Shown here piece by piece: positions 54,143 to 63,985 of a stretch of DNA of 64,000 bases. The notes under the pieces are model-generated. The model saw only the letters and a list, made by a program, of their open reading frames with translations, made no database searches and was not told where the DNA came from. Source of the DNA: Sulfurimonas sp. (lineage in GTDB: Bacteria > Campylobacterota > Campylobacteria > Campylobacterales > Sulfurimonadaceae); the NCBI RefSeq assembly GCF_041583195.1, contig NZ_JBFHGL010000011.1, forward strand, positions 37,018-101,017, read 5' to 3'. The position numbers and the translations under genes are program-made. How positions within the stretch are numbered: position 1 is the first letter of the stretch; each line of letters opens with the position of its first letter.

Positions 54143-55119
54143 AAGTTCTCCAATATATCTTGAAATGCATCTTTAAATGCTTGCAGTCCGTCTTCTATCT
54201 GTTTTGCATATACCTCATCCATCTCGATCCCTGCACCTTTAACTTTATCAAAGTGCTCTTTTATAACTTCATTGGATATAGGAAGTGCTTTATCTTTTAA
54301 ACCCATCTGCACATAAGCTTCTATCGTTTCAATAGGAGCAGTATTTACACTGTTATATGCTAATAGGTTCTCTATATAATAGTGAGGTGCTAAAGAATCA
54401 TCTTTCACACCTGTACTTGCAAATAGTGTACGACATCTCTCAACTTTTAGGTCTTCAACAGCATTGTATATATCAGCTGAGTTATAGATACCGCTTAATC
54501 CGGTATCTACACCATGTTTTGCCAATGTATCATCTATTGCACGATCAACTCTACTTACAAAGACACTCACTACAGTATCTACTGCTTTATCTGCTTTTTT
54601 AGCACCTGCTTCAAAAGCTCTTGCACAAGATATAGCTTGTTCTTTAGTAAAGATCAGAGTTGCATTTACTGGAATCCCACATGCTACCAATTCTTCCATT
54701 GCAATAAATCCTGCTTTTGTTGCAGGAACTTTTATCATTACATTAGGACGTGCTATTTCAGCATACAGTCTTTTTCCTTCTGCTATAGTGCCTTCAGCAT
54801 CATCACACAAAAATGGATCAACTTCTATACTTACATAACCATCATCACCCTCATCATATAAAGGTTTTAATATATCCGCTGCTTTTTTAATATCAAAAAT
54901 AGCAACAGCTTCATATTTTTGTTTAGGTGATAGTTCACTCAAAGTTGCTACTTGCTCTTTGTAAGCAGGTGAGTTAAGAATAGCATTTTTAAAAATTGCA
55001 GGATTGGAAGTCGCACCGTTTATAGTTTTTGATTCAATCAATTCTCTAAACTCTTTATCAAGAAAGTCTCTCTCGATAAAATCGGCCCAAAGCGAGAATT
55101 TCAAATCTTCTATATACAT
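54139..55119 (-). CDS. tal: Transaldolase
   Basis: This 326-residue pentose phosphate pathway enzyme of the larger TalB-like or Tal-type moves a dihydroxyacetone unit. The Schiff-base lysine is in VMIKVPATKAG, with SLWADFIERDFLD, NGATSNPAIF and NATLIFTKEQA. Length and residues fit the long cyanobacterial/epsilonproteobacterial type rather than the small FSA type. It overlaps the PilT/PilU gene by four bases. Confidence 0.94.
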   Translation of the reverse strand: MYIEDLKFSLWADFIERDFLDKEFRELIESKTINGATSNPAIFKNAILNSPAYKEQVATLSELSPKQKYEAVAIFDIKKAADILKPLYDEGDDGYVSIEVDPFLCDDAEGTIAEGKRLYAEIARPNVMIKVPATKAGFIAMEELVACGIPVNATLIFTKEQAISCARAFEAGAKKADKAVDTVVSVFVSRVDRAIDDTLAKHGVDTGLSGIYNSADIYNAVEDLKVERCRTLFASTGVKDDSLAPHYYIENLLAYNSVNTAPIETIEAYVQMGLKDKALPISNEVIKEHFDKVKGAGIEMDEVYAKQIEDGLQAFKDAFQDILENL

Positions 55120-55129
55120 ATAAATATTC

Positions 55130-55477
55130 CTAATTTTTTATTAAATTATAACCCATTTTTTTTAAATCAAAATAATAAGATACATATTTTAACAAAATTA
55201 TATGAATTGTACTGAGTGCGATAAAAAGTTCATTTTCTATGTATATATAGTACTTGTATATTTCAAAATATAAAAAAAACTCAAATATATACTGATCAAA
55301 AAAATAAAAAAAAGCATATAGCAATATAGTAATAGATGAAGCTAGAATGATATTTATTTTCAAATTAAATATGTAAATGTATAAAAGAAGAATTGCAAAA
55401 TAAAAAAAGTAATATGCACCGGCAAATATTTCTATTAGTATAAGGTTAGATACCGCAATTAAAAAGCTGTGTAACAT
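55130..55477 (-). CDS. Small hydrophobic membrane protein, unknown
   Basis: This 115-residue, strongly hydrophobic protein has about three to four membrane helices, rich in Phe, Tyr and Ile (e.g. LLLYIYIFNL, FYFFDQYIFEFFLYFEI). Its base composition is more AT-rich than the neighbours. It starts two bases after the histidine kinase stop, so coupling with it is likely. I do not recognise a family. It could be a sensor partner of the kinase, but this is inference. Confidence 0.7.
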   Translation of the reverse strand: MLHSFLIAVSNLILIEIFAGAYYFFYFAILLLYIYIFNLKINIILASSITILLYAFFYFFDQYIFEFFLYFEIYKYYIYIENELFIALSTIHIILLKYVSYYFDLKKMGYNLIKN

Positions 55478-55479
55478 CT

Positions 55480-56799
55480 CTAAAAATTTACATCTTTTTT
55501 AATCTCTACGATAAATGTAGTTCCTGAACCTGAACTGCTAACGCTTATTCCCCCGTCAAACTGTTTTTGAGCAATAATTTGTGACATGTATAGTCCAAGT
55601 CCTGTTCCATTCTTGTCTTTTGTTGAAAAATAAGGTTCAAATACCCTCTCTATATTTTCACTAGAAATTCCTATTCCATTATCTGTGACATATATTTTTA
55701 TAGAATTATAAAAGTTTTCAACTCTTATTGAAATTATTAAATCTTTATCTTCCTCATGAGATATTAATGCATCTATAGCATTATTTATGAGGTTTAAAAT
55801 TATTTGAATCAGCTCATTTTCATAAGTTACAATATCTATATATTGACTTTTATTTATCTCAATATTAATTTTATTGCTATCGGCTCTTGCTTTTGCAAAA
55901 TTTATTGCTTTGTTTAGAACCTCATGTATTTCAACTTTTGATTTTGTTTTTTTTGGATGAAAATATGTTTGAAAATCATCTACTGTTTCTGATAGGTAAA
56001 CTAGAGTATCACTTATGCTATTTAAAGTTTTTTCAAGTTTCTCATCACTTATTTTATTACCTAGCATCTTCTCAAACTGTAAGTTAGATATCTGCAGAGT
56101 CACACCGGATAACGGCTGTCTCCACTGGTGGGCAATCATACTCATCATCTCTCCCATAACAGCCTGTTTTGATTGAGTTGATAGCATCTTGTCTTTTTTA
56201 GTTAACTCTTCAAGTTTGTTTTCTAGTTTTTCGCGTTGTGAAACTATTGTATTTGCAGCATAACTCATTTTTGTATGATAAAAATATACAACTAAACTCT
56301 CAATAACAAAAGCAATAACTACATAAAGCATCTGAGATTTTGAAAAAGCCACATCTACAAATGGCTGATAAGGTACGATTGAAAGTGATACAACCATAAG
56401 TATGAACCAGTATTTGACATTTTTTTCAGACTGTATATTTAGCAAGATTAGCGGATATAAAAATATCCATAAAAACTTCATATCATACAAGTCACTGATA
56501 TAAAACAAAAAACTAAAAAAAATAGAAAATTTCAATAAAAAGACAGTTTGTATAAAAGAAAAATATTTTGTATTTAATCTTAATACATATATCATCAAAA
56601 GACTTAAAACTATAAGTGATAGCTCTATTTTAATAAGATAATATTTTTCAGGATTACCAACATTTGTAAGTATTCCAAAAATCAGTCCTGATATAAATAG
56701 CAGTAACATCATATTTGTTACACGATATTTACCTTCAACAATAAAATCTTTATCATCAAAATCAAAACCGCTTTTTAAAAAGTTTTCCAGTAAACTCAT
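55480..56799 (-). CDS. Membrane sensor histidine kinase, orphan
   Basis: This 439-residue kinase has an N-terminal region with about six membrane helices (residues ~25-185, 7TM-like), a coiled linker (EKLENKLEELTKKD), then HisKA with H-box MSMIAHQWRQPL and a HATPase domain with NLINNAIDAL (N box), VTDNGIGIS (G1) and GTGLGLYMS (G2). It is complete. No response regulator gene is adjacent, so the partner is elsewhere. The sensory input is unknown, with no periplasmic loop large enough for a classic ligand domain. Confidence 0.92.
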   Translation of the reverse strand: MSLLENFLKSGFDFDDKDFIVEGKYRVTNMMLLLFISGLIFGILTNVGNPEKYYLIKIELSLIVLSLLMIYVLRLNTKYFSFIQTVFLLKFSIFFSFLFYISDLYDMKFLWIFLYPLILLNIQSEKNVKYWFILMVVSLSIVPYQPFVDVAFSKSQMLYVVIAFVIESLVVYFYHTKMSYAANTIVSQREKLENKLEELTKKDKMLSTQSKQAVMGEMMSMIAHQWRQPLSGVTLQISNLQFEKMLGNKISDEKLEKTLNSISDTLVYLSETVDDFQTYFHPKKTKSKVEIHEVLNKAINFAKARADSNKINIEINKSQYIDIVTYENELIQIILNLINNAIDALISHEEDKDLIISIRVENFYNSIKIYVTDNGIGISSENIERVFEPYFSTKDKNGTGLGLYMSQIIAQKQFDGGISVSSSGSGTTFIVEIKKDVNF

Positions 56800-56806
56800 A
56801 AATATC

Positions 56807-57745
56807 CTATGGTATGTAAACTTTATCTAGCATCTCATTATATTCACTCTCTGCGTCACTTTCAAGTGTAATTCCGCCGCCACTTTTGTATACTAATCCA
56901 TCATCTGTTTTTTCAATAAAACGGATCATAACTCCACTATCAAAAGAATCACCGTCATAAATTCCAAATACTCCACTAAAAAATCCACGTGTGTATTCTT
57001 CAGTACTTTTTATTATATCCAATGTAGATTTTTTTGGTGTACCACTTATACTACCTGCAGGTAACAACTCTTTTAGTATGCTACCAATCTTCCCATGCCA
57101 ACTATCATCTAGATCTCCACATATATGGGAACTGACCTGTAATAATTTTTTTTCACCTGCATCAATAGATGTGATATATCTAAAATCTTCTACTCTTACA
57201 TTACTTGAGACTATATTTAGATCATTTCTCAACAGATCAACAACCATAATATGTTCAGCCATCTCTTTTTGATTTGCGAGTATTACGCTTTTAGCCTGAG
57301 GAATGCTTGCATCGATAGTACCTTTCATAGGAAAGGTGTTTATTTTATTATTTTTAATCTGTATAAATTTTTCCGGTGAAAAACAAACAAATTTATCTTT
57401 GTATCTAAGCTTATAATGAGCATTGGATATATTAAATATATCTATTAAACTAAGATGTGTTTCTATTTTTGTTTTAGATGTTAAATTTAAAAGATATGTG
57501 TCACCGTTTTTGATTTTTTCTTGAACATAATCAAATTTCTTTTTATATTCATCAAAGTTAATAGGAGTTTTTTTTAAAGTATATGGATGTTTCTTGTAAG
57601 CGTAGTGTTCATCTATAGAGTATTCAACATCATAGTTTTTTAACTCATCTAATGGGATAACTACTATCTCTTTTGCTTCAAAATCACTTATGAATAAAAA
57701 AGGTTTTCTTAGTTTTCCGAAGTTGTTAAGTTTATCCCACATCAT
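56807..57745 (-). CDS. pabB: Aminodeoxychorismate synthase component I
   Basis: This 312-residue chorismate-binding enzyme makes 4-amino-4-deoxychorismate for folate. Conserved core blocks are [54 protein letters not shown] and [18 protein letters not shown]. It is short: only the catalytic domain is present, without the N-terminal half found in TrpE. PabC lies separately in this window. It overlaps pyrB by 14 bases. Confidence 0.93.
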   Translation of the reverse strand: MMWDKLNNFGKLRKPFLFISDFEAKEIVVIPLDELKNYDVEYSIDEHYAYKKHPYTLKKTPINFDEYKKKFDYVQEKIKNGDTYLLNLTSKTKIETHLSLIDIFNISNAHYKLRYKDKFVCFSPEKFIQIKNNKINTFPMKGTIDASIPQAKSVILANQKEMAEHIMVVDLLRNDLNIVSSNVRVEDFRYITSIDAGEKKLLQVSSHICGDLDDSWHGKIGSILKELLPAGSISGTPKKSTLDIIKSTEEYTRGFFSGVFGIYDGDSFDSGVMIRFIEKTDDGLVYKSGGGITLESDAESEYNEMLDKVYIP

Positions 57746-58610
57746 GTATAAGTTTTTTCAGCACTGCCATACGCATAAGTACACCGTTGCTTACTTGCTC
57801 TAGTACTTTACATCTCTTATCTTCAAGCATAGCATCGCTGATATCAATATTTCTGTGCACAGGTCCTGGATGAAGAAGTATAATATCTCTATCACCAACC
57901 AACTCCTCAGTTATACAAAAATCACTTGCATAATCTTTCAGTGATGCATAACTTTGAGAAGAGTGACGTTCAGTTTGGGTACGCAGACTCATAATAGCAT
58001 CCACTTCATCTATGATTTCCGTTAAATAGTGAGTTGTTCTTAAAGTTGTTTTTGGTAAAAAATGTGGAGGTGCTACAAGAATAACTTCCATTCCAAAACG
58101 TCCAAGTAGTTCAATATTTGAATTAGCTACACGTGAGTTTTTAATATCTCCTACAATCGCTATTTTTTTACCCTCAAGATCTCCAAAATGATTTTTTAAA
58201 GTGTAAAGATCAAGTAGTGCCTGAGTCGGGTGTGCATGTGCACCATCCCCAGCATTTATTATAGAAGCTTTTGTATGGTTTGATAGGATCTTAGGTACAC
58301 CTGAGTTCTGATGCCTTACTATAATAGCATCAGGCCCCATTGAATCCAAATTCATCGCAGTATCAACAAGTGTTTCACCTTTTTTAGTAGAACTTTTAGC
58401 AACATCTAAATGGACTATCTCAGCTCCTAAACGTTTTGCAGCTATCTCAAAAGAGCTTTTTGTACGTGTAGAGTTTTCAAAAAACAGTGTAATTATTATC
58501 TTATCTTGTAAAATTCTATGAAACTTCCCGTCTGAAAACTTCTTTGCATCTTCTAAAAGTTGTTCTATCTCTTCTTTTGTAAAATCATCTGTACGTGTTA
58601 AGTGTCGCAT
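57732..58610 (-). CDS. pyrB: Aspartate carbamoyltransferase catalytic subunit
   Basis: This 292-residue enzyme makes carbamoyl aspartate in pyrimidine synthesis. [20 protein letters not shown] (carbamoyl phosphate loop STRT), [17 protein letters not shown] and [12 protein letters not shown] are diagnostic. No PyrI regulatory subunit is adjacent, as in related species. It overlaps pabB by 14 bases and lies 25 bases after bioD. Confidence 0.96.
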   Translation of the reverse strand: MRHLTRTDDFTKEEIEQLLEDAKKFSDGKFHRILQDKIIITLFFENSTRTKSSFEIAAKRLGAEIVHLDVAKSSTKKGETLVDTAMNLDSMGPDAIIVRHQNSGVPKILSNHTKASIINAGDGAHAHPTQALLDLYTLKNHFGDLEGKKIAIVGDIKNSRVANSNIELLGRFGMEVILVAPPHFLPKTTLRTTHYLTEIIDEVDAIMSLRTQTERHSSQSYASLKDYASDFCITEELVGDRDIILLHPGPVHRNIDISDAMLEDKRCKVLEQVSNGVLMRMAVLKKLIHDVG

Positions 58611-58635
58611 CTACTAAAACTGCCTCGTAAAAATT

Positions 58636-59283
58636 TTACAAATTATACAATACATCACAAATTTTGTCTATCTCATCAGATACTTTTAAAACCCTAAAGT
58701 CTGTTTTTTTAAAGTACGGTTCACTAACTTTCTTAAAACTATCATCTTCTTCTCTACAATTAAATGCAACTGTATGCTTTATATCCATCTCATCTAATAA
58801 ACGTTTTGACAAGAGAGTATCGTTTATACAACCAAGTGAACAGTGAGTAACCAACAATGCATTTGCTTTATAATATTTGATTAGATCAGCTACCATATTA
58901 TCTTCGTCAACTGGTACCAAAAGACCACCTGCACCTTCAAAGATCAAAACATCACATCGCTCTTCTAAGAGTTTGACTTTTTTATCTACCAACTCAAAAT
59001 CAAATTTTTTTCCACCTGATGAAATATATGGAGCAGCAGGCAGTTCATAGGAAATTGGGACTATATCTTCAACATCTAAATCACTAAATTCACAGTTAAG
59101 ATCTTTGACGCATTTTAAAAGATCATTTCCATCAAGATATTTACAATCAATTACTCCTGTTTCAACAGGTTTTATAACCCCAACTCTAAGTCCGCGGCTA
59201 GCTAATTCTTTTAATAATAGTTTTGTTGTGTAAGTTTTTCCGATATCTGTATTTGTTGCAGTAATAAATATTCTTTTACTCAT
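58636..59283 (-). CDS. bioD: Dethiobiotin synthetase
   Basis: This 215-residue ATP-dependent ligase closes the ureido ring of dethiobiotin. The P-loop is TATNTDIGKTYTTKLL, with GVIKPVETG and FEGAGGLLVPVDED also typical. I chose the ATG at 59283 with GGGA upstream over an in-frame ATG 30 bases earlier. No other bio gene is near. It is transcribed away from the sulfhydrylase gene. Confidence 0.94.
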   Translation of the reverse strand: MSKRIFITATNTDIGKTYTTKLLLKELASRGLRVGVIKPVETGVIDCKYLDGNDLLKCVKDLNCEFSDLDVEDIVPISYELPAAPYISSGGKKFDFELVDKKVKLLEERCDVLIFEGAGGLLVPVDEDNMVADLIKYYKANALLVTHCSLGCINDTLLSKRLLDEMDIKHTVAFNCREEDDSFKKVSEPYFKKTDFRVLKVSDEIDKICDVLYNL

Positions 59284-59300
59284 AATTATCCCAAATTTGT

Positions 59301-59306
59301 TATAAT
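59301..59306 (+). promoter_or_regulatory. Candidate -10 box for the sulfhydrylase-clpS-clpA-aat operon
   Basis: A perfect TATAAT (context TTGTTATAAT) lies 28 bases before the ATG at 59334 in the divergent gap with bioD. AAAGG follows as a ribosome-binding site. It appears to serve four tightly packed genes. Confidence 0.45.
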
Positions 59307-59333
59307 CTTGCATTATTTAAAGGTTATTAAACA

Positions 59334-60569
59334 ATGAACAATTTTGAAGAATATTGTACCCAATTTGTACAAAGCGTTGGAAACAAAGAAGGAGCAGTTA
59401 GTCCTGCTATAACGTCATCTGCTTCTTTTGCTTATGGAGATCCAGAAACTGCTGAGGGTATTTTTAATGCAAGCGTCAAAAAACCACTTTATTCACGTAT
59501 GGGAAATCCAACAACTGCTAAATTAGAGAGTGTTATGGCTCAGATGGACGGTGGAATCGGCGCTGTAGCTACAAGTAGTGGAATGGGAGCTATAACTTTA
59601 GCTACTATGAGTTTGTTATCTTCTGGAGATGAGATCATATCCGTAGGTGGATTATTTGGCGGTACTTACTCTCTTTTTAATGAAACATTGACACGTTTTG
59701 GTATTACTACGCACTTTTTAGATGTTGATGACCTTGATGGGATCAAAACTAAAATAAATGAAAATACAAAAATAATTTTTTGTGAAAGTGTTGGGAATCC
59801 TAACATGAAACTTCCTGAGATTAAAAAAATAGCTGATATTGCAAACTCTGCAGGAGTAGTTTTAATAGTAGACAATACAATTACACCGATGAGTATAAAA
59901 CCGCTTGAACTAGGTGCAGATATAGCTGTTTATTCAACAACAAAAATAATCTCCGGAAACTCATCTGCCCTTGGCGGGTGTGCTGTATTTCGTGCGATTA
60001 ACGATGGTGATGATAAATTTAAAACTGCAAGGTATAAAGATCTACATAAATTCATAGATAAAATGGGAAAAATGGCTCTTATTCCAAATGCCAAAAAAAG
60101 AGCACTTAGAGATTTTGGAATGAGTGCGTCTGCACATGCAAGCTATCAAACTTTACTAGGGCTTGAAACTTTAGCTCTTAGAATGGACAGAGTAGTTAAA
60201 AGTGTAGAAATAGTTGCAAGTGCTTTAGACACTGCAGGGCTTAAAATCAACCATCCATCTCTAAAATCTAGTGACCAAAATGCAAAATATAAAGAGTTAT
60301 TTAAAAATGGATGTGGGACACTTTTAACAATAGATATGTGTACTAAGGAAAAAGCATATGAGTTTTTAAATAAAACAAAACTTGCTACATTAACTGCAAA
60401 TATAGGTGATAGCCGTACACTTGCACTTCATATGGCATCAACTATTTATAGTGATTTCAACCAAGAACAACGTGAGTTTTTAGGTATAACAGATGGTTTA
60501 ATAAGAATATCTATAGGGTTAGAAAATCCACAAGACATAATAGATGATTTTATAAAGGCGGCTTTGTAA
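59334..60569 (+). CDS. PLP-dependent O-acylhomoserine sulfhydrylase / methionine gamma-lyase family
   Basis: This 411-residue fold I trans-sulfuration enzyme contains YSRMGNPTTAKLE, ATSSGMGAITLA, GGLFGGTYSLF, DNTITPMSIKP and the PLP lysine in YSTTKIISGNSSALGG. O-acetyl- or O-succinylhomoserine sulfhydrylation to homocysteine is the likely role. Methionine gamma-lyase cannot be excluded from sequence alone. It is the first gene of a unit with clpS, starting clpS one base before its own stop. Confidence 0.88.
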   Translation: MNNFEEYCTQFVQSVGNKEGAVSPAITSSASFAYGDPETAEGIFNASVKKPLYSRMGNPTTAKLESVMAQMDGGIGAVATSSGMGAITLATMSLLSSGDEIISVGGLFGGTYSLFNETLTRFGITTHFLDVDDLDGIKTKINENTKIIFCESVGNPNMKLPEIKKIADIANSAGVVLIVDNTITPMSIKPLELGADIAVYSTTKIISGNSSALGGCAVFRAINDGDDKFKTARYKDLHKFIDKMGKMALIPNAKKRALRDFGMSASAHASYQTLLGLETLALRMDRVVKSVEIVASALDTAGLKINHPSLKSSDQNAKYKELFKNGCGTLLTIDMCTKEKAYEFLNKTKLATLTANIGDSRTLALHMASTIYSDFNQEQREFLGITDGLIRISIGLENPQDIIDDFIKAAL

Positions 60570-60868
60570 TGGGAACACAAATTGAACATGAATTATCAGA
60601 GGAAGTTGAGATTAAATTTCCTAAAAAGTATAAAGTTTTAATACTAAATGATGATTATACATCTATGGAGTTTGTAATAGATATTTTAATGAGTGTATTT
60701 CACAAAACATTCGAACAAGCAGAAGCAATTATGCTGGATGTTCACAAAAAAGACAAAGGCATATGTGGTGTTTACACTTATGAAATAGCTGAAACAAAGG
60801 TATTAACTGTACATAAACGTGCGAAAGAGAGTGGTTTTCCACTTAAATGTATCATAGAGGAGGAATAA
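60569..60868 (+). CDS. clpS: ClpS adaptor for ClpAP
   Basis: This 99-residue adaptor binds N-degron substrates and docks on ClpA. KYKVLILNDDYTSMEFVIDILMSVFHKTFEQAEAIML carries the substrate pocket (NDDYTSMEFV). HKKDKGICGVYTYEIAETK is also typical. Its start overlaps the sulfhydrylase gene by one base and its stop lies one base before clpA, so the pair is translationally coupled. Confidence 0.97.
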   Translation: MGTQIEHELSEEVEIKFPKKYKVLILNDDYTSMEFVIDILMSVFHKTFEQAEAIMLDVHKKDKGICGVYTYEIAETKVLTVHKRAKESGFPLKCIIEEE

Positions 60869-60869
60869 A

Positions 60870-63050
60870 ATGATTAGTTCAAATCTAAATTCGGTTATAA
60901 AAAACTCTATAAATTTTGCTAAAGAATTAAGGCATGAATATCTAACAATTGAGCATCTTTTTTATGAAATATTAGGTTCTGATGAAGGGATGTATATAAT
61001 TTTAGCATGTGGTGGTGACGTTGAGAAAATGCGTCAACTTCTAAAAACATATATCACGACAAATATTGATCCTCTTCCACAAAATGTTCAAATAGAGCCA
61101 TATGAGAGTGCAGCACTATCACGTGTTGTTGACTCTATGATCAGACATATTCAAAGTGCAGGTCAAAACAGTGCCGATATAGGAGATATGATAGCTGCTC
61201 TATTTGAGGAAAAAAACACATTTACACATACATTACTAGATGAATACAATATCTCAAGACTTGATGTGTTAGAGATCATTTCACACTCAAACGTAAAAGA
61301 AGATATTAAAGAGGTCGAAGAAGGGTTTTTAGCAAAATATTCAATAGATCTTCTAGAAAAAGCGAGAGCTGGAAAAATAGATCCTGTGATCGGACGCAAT
61401 AATGAGATTGAGCGCGTAACACAAATACTTTGCAGAAGAAAGAAAAACAATCCTATATTAGTTGGAGAAGCAGGTGTTGGTAAAACTGCAATTGCTGAAG
61501 GGCTTGCATTAAATATTGCTTCTGGGAAAGTTCCTGATATTATTAAAGATGCAGATCTTTATGCACTTGATCTAAGTGCTATGCTTGCAGGTACAAAATA
61601 CAGAGGTGATTTTGAAAAACGTCTAAAAGGTGTTATGGATGAATTAAAATCAAATCCGAATGCAATTTTATTTATAGATGAGATTCATACTCTAATCGGT
61701 GCTGGTGCTACAAGCGGTACTATGGATGCTGCAAATCAATTAAAACCTGCTCTTGCATCTGGTGAATTAAGATGTATGGGTGCTACTACATTTGCAGAAT
61801 ACCGTAATGGATTTGAAAAAGACAAAGCACTAAGCAGAAGATTCTCAAAAGTTAATATAGATGAACCATCAATAGATACAAGTATTAAAATTCTAAAGGG
61901 TTTAAAAGAGAAGTATGAAAAACACCATAATGTAATTTATACTCCAAAAGCTATAAAAAGCGCTGTTGAGCTCTCTAAAAGATATATAACAGATAGATTT
62001 TTACCAGATGTTGCAATAGATATTATTGATGAAACGGCAGCTTCATTTCATCTGCTTAAAAAACCAAAAACTAAAGTCGGTGTAAAAGATATAGAAAATA
62101 CAATCTCTAAAATCATAGGAATAAGCAGTTCAAAAATAGATAAAGACGAGACTGAACTTCTATCGAATTTAGAAAGTGAGCTAAAAACTCAGGTTATAGG
62201 TCAGGACAATGCTGTTTTAGAAGTTGCAAAAGCTATAAAAATATCTAAAGCAGGTTTAAACAAAGCAGACAAACCAATCGCATCATTTTTATTCTCAGGC
62301 CCAACAGGTGTAGGTAAAACAGAACTTGCAATCTCAATTAGTAAAACTCTGGGCATAAACTTTGAGCGCTTTGATATGAGTGAATATATGGAGAAACATG
62401 CACTATCACGTTTAGTCGGTGCACCTCCAGGTTATGTAGGATTTGAACAAGGTGGTTTACTTACTGAAGTTATTAAAAAACACCCATATACAGTATTACT
62501 TTTAGATGAGATAGAAAAAGCACATCCTGATCTTACTAATATTTTACTTCAGATTATGGACAGTGCTACACTTACTGATAATAATGGATATAAAGCCGAT
62601 TTTCAAAACGTAATACTAATCATGACATCAAATATAGGTGCAACTGCCAGAAGTGTTATGGGCTTTAATAAAGATTCATCAATATCAGCAAATGAAGAGT
62701 TAAAATCATTCTTCACACCTGAATTTAGAAACCGTCTAGATGCTATTGTAGAGTTTTCACAATTAGACCTAGAAACTATAAAAGGTATAGTAAATAAATT
62801 TGTAAATGAGCTAAATTCAGAATTAAAATCTAAAAAAATAACTATTGAGGTATCTGAAAAAGCAAAAGAGTATATAGCTGTAGAGGCTTACTCTCCAGAG
62901 ATGGGTGCTCGTCCTCTAAAAAGATATATACAGGATAATATTACAAACAAACTAAGTGATGAAATATTATTTGGAAAACTGAAAAACGGTGGTAATGTTA
63001 AAGTAGATCTAAAAGATGAACTCGTTTTAAAATGTACATCCCTCAGATAA
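60870..63050 (+). CDS. clpA: ATP-dependent Clp protease ATPase ClpA
   Basis: This 726-residue AAA+ unfoldase feeds ClpP. The N domain binds ClpS. D1 has Walker A VGEAGVGKTAIAEG and LFIDEIHTLIG. D2 has FSGPTGVGKTELAIS, MSEYMEKHALSRLVGAPPGYVGFEQGG and VLLLDEIEKAHPD. There is no long middle domain, so it is ClpA rather than ClpB or ClpC. It is close to the typical ClpA length. ClpP is not in this window. It overlaps aat by 19 bases. Confidence 0.97.
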   Translation: MISSNLNSVIKNSINFAKELRHEYLTIEHLFYEILGSDEGMYIILACGGDVEKMRQLLKTYITTNIDPLPQNVQIEPYESAALSRVVDSMIRHIQSAGQNSADIGDMIAALFEEKNTFTHTLLDEYNISRLDVLEIISHSNVKEDIKEVEEGFLAKYSIDLLEKARAGKIDPVIGRNNEIERVTQILCRRKKNNPILVGEAGVGKTAIAEGLALNIASGKVPDIIKDADLYALDLSAMLAGTKYRGDFEKRLKGVMDELKSNPNAILFIDEIHTLIGAGATSGTMDAANQLKPALASGELRCMGATTFAEYRNGFEKDKALSRRFSKVNIDEPSIDTSIKILKGLKEKYEKHHNVIYTPKAIKSAVELSKRYITDRFLPDVAIDIIDETAASFHLLKKPKTKVGVKDIENTISKIIGISSSKIDKDETELLSNLESELKTQVIGQDNAVLEVAKAIKISKAGLNKADKPIASFLFSGPTGVGKTELAISISKTLGINFERFDMSEYMEKHALSRLVGAPPGYVGFEQGGLLTEVIKKHPYTVLLLDEIEKAHPDLTNILLQIMDSATLTDNNGYKADFQNVILIMTSNIGATARSVMGFNKDSSISANEELKSFFTPEFRNRLDAIVEFSQLDLETIKGIVNKFVNELNSELKSKKITIEVSEKAKEYIAVEAYSPEMGARPLKRYIQDNITNKLSDEILFGKLKNGGNVKVDLKDELVLKCTSLR

Positions 63051-63715
63051 ATAAATTCTCTTTAGTATTTCCTCACCCTGAGGATGCCAATGAAGACGGA
63101 ATTGTAGCGTGGGGAGGTGATTTAACGCCTTCACGTTTAATCCGTGCATATCAAAATGGCATATTTCCTTGGTACAACAAAGATGAACCTATACTTTGGT
63201 GGTCTCCTGATCCAAGGTTTATTATGGAATTAGATGATTTTAAACTCTCACGTTCACTAAAAAAAAGTATGAAAAAATTTGAGTATAAATTCGATACAAA
63301 CTTTTCAAATGTTATACGCAGGTGTGGAACTATACCAAGAAAAGATCAGCCAGGTACATGGATTCAAAAAGATATTATAGAAGCTTACGAAGAACTATAT
63401 TCCCTAGGATTTGCACATTCAGTAGAAAGCTATTTAAATGGTAAACTTGTAGGTGGTTTATACGGTGTAGTTGTAGGTAAAGTATTTTGTGGTGAATCAA
63501 TGTTTGCAGACGTAAGTGATGCTTCTAAATCAGCTTATGCAATACTGGTAAAACACCTTAAAATATGGGGCTATGACTTTATTGATTGCCAAGTTCCAAC
63601 AGAGCATCTAAAAAGTCTTGGAGCAAAAGAGGTGTCAAGAACATACTTTTTAGATAGATTACATAAAGTTAATATGGATAATATAGATAATAGATGGGAA
63701 ATTATAAACGAATAG
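63032..63715 (+). CDS. aat: Leucyl/phenylalanyl-tRNA-protein transferase
   Basis: This 227-residue enzyme puts Leu or Phe on proteins with N-terminal Lys or Arg, marking them for ClpS-ClpAP. FPHPEDANEDGIVAWGGDLTPSRLIRAYQNGIFPWY and WWSPDPRF are diagnostic, with GGLYGVVVGKVFCGESMFAD also typical. With clpS and clpA it forms a whole N-degron module. Its stop abuts the 3' end of the convergent tRNA-Thr gene with no base between. Confidence 0.97.
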   Translation: MYIPQINKFSLVFPHPEDANEDGIVAWGGDLTPSRLIRAYQNGIFPWYNKDEPILWWSPDPRFIMELDDFKLSRSLKKSMKKFEYKFDTNFSNVIRRCGTIPRKDQPGTWIQKDIIEAYEELYSLGFAHSVESYLNGKLVGGLYGVVVGKVFCGESMFADVSDASKSAYAILVKHLKIWGYDFIDCQVPTEHLKSLGAKEVSRTYFLDRLHKVNMDNIDNRWEIINE

Positions 63716-63792
63716 TGGTGCTGTCACGAGGATTTGAACCCCGGGCCTGCTGATTACAAATCAGCTGCTCTAGCCAACTGAGCTATGACAGC
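63716..63792 (-). tRNA. tRNA-Thr (anticodon TGT)
   Basis: The minus strand reads GCTGTCA, D arm GCTC...GAGC, anticodon arm GCTGA-TTTGTAA-TCAGC, variable AGGCC, T arm CGGGG-TTCAAAT-CCTCG, TGACAGC, A, CCA. The 7-bp acceptor stem pairs fully and CCA is encoded. The anticodon TGT reads ACA (Thr). It follows the 5S rRNA gene on the same strand by 78 bases and is probably cotranscribed with the rRNA operon. Confidence 0.97.
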
Positions 63793-63870
63793 AAATAATA
63801 TTAATTCTTTAAACATTATGAATAGTAAAATTGAAATTAATAAATAAATAGAAAGTTAAAAACTGATCAA

Positions 63871-63985
63871 CTAGGCGGCGACCTACATTCCCAATCCTGA
63901 AAGGACAAGTATTATCAGCGATGAGAGGCTTAGCTTCTGGGTTCGGAATGGGACCAGGCGTTTCCCTCTCTCTGTTGCCACCTAG
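63871..63985 (-). rRNA. rrf: 5S ribosomal RNA
   Basis: The minus strand starts CTAGGTGGCAACAGAGAG and ends GTAGGTCGCCGCCTAG, so the terminal helix pairs. CCCATTCCGAACCCAGAAGC is the conserved 5S loop B/C segment, and the length (about 115 bases) fits. The 23S gene must lie just off the right edge. The exact ends may differ by a few bases. Confidence 0.95.

Noticed and set aside
63793..63870. Second tRNA between 5S and tRNA-Thr
   Set aside because: The 78 bases are AT-rich and do not fold into a cloverleaf.
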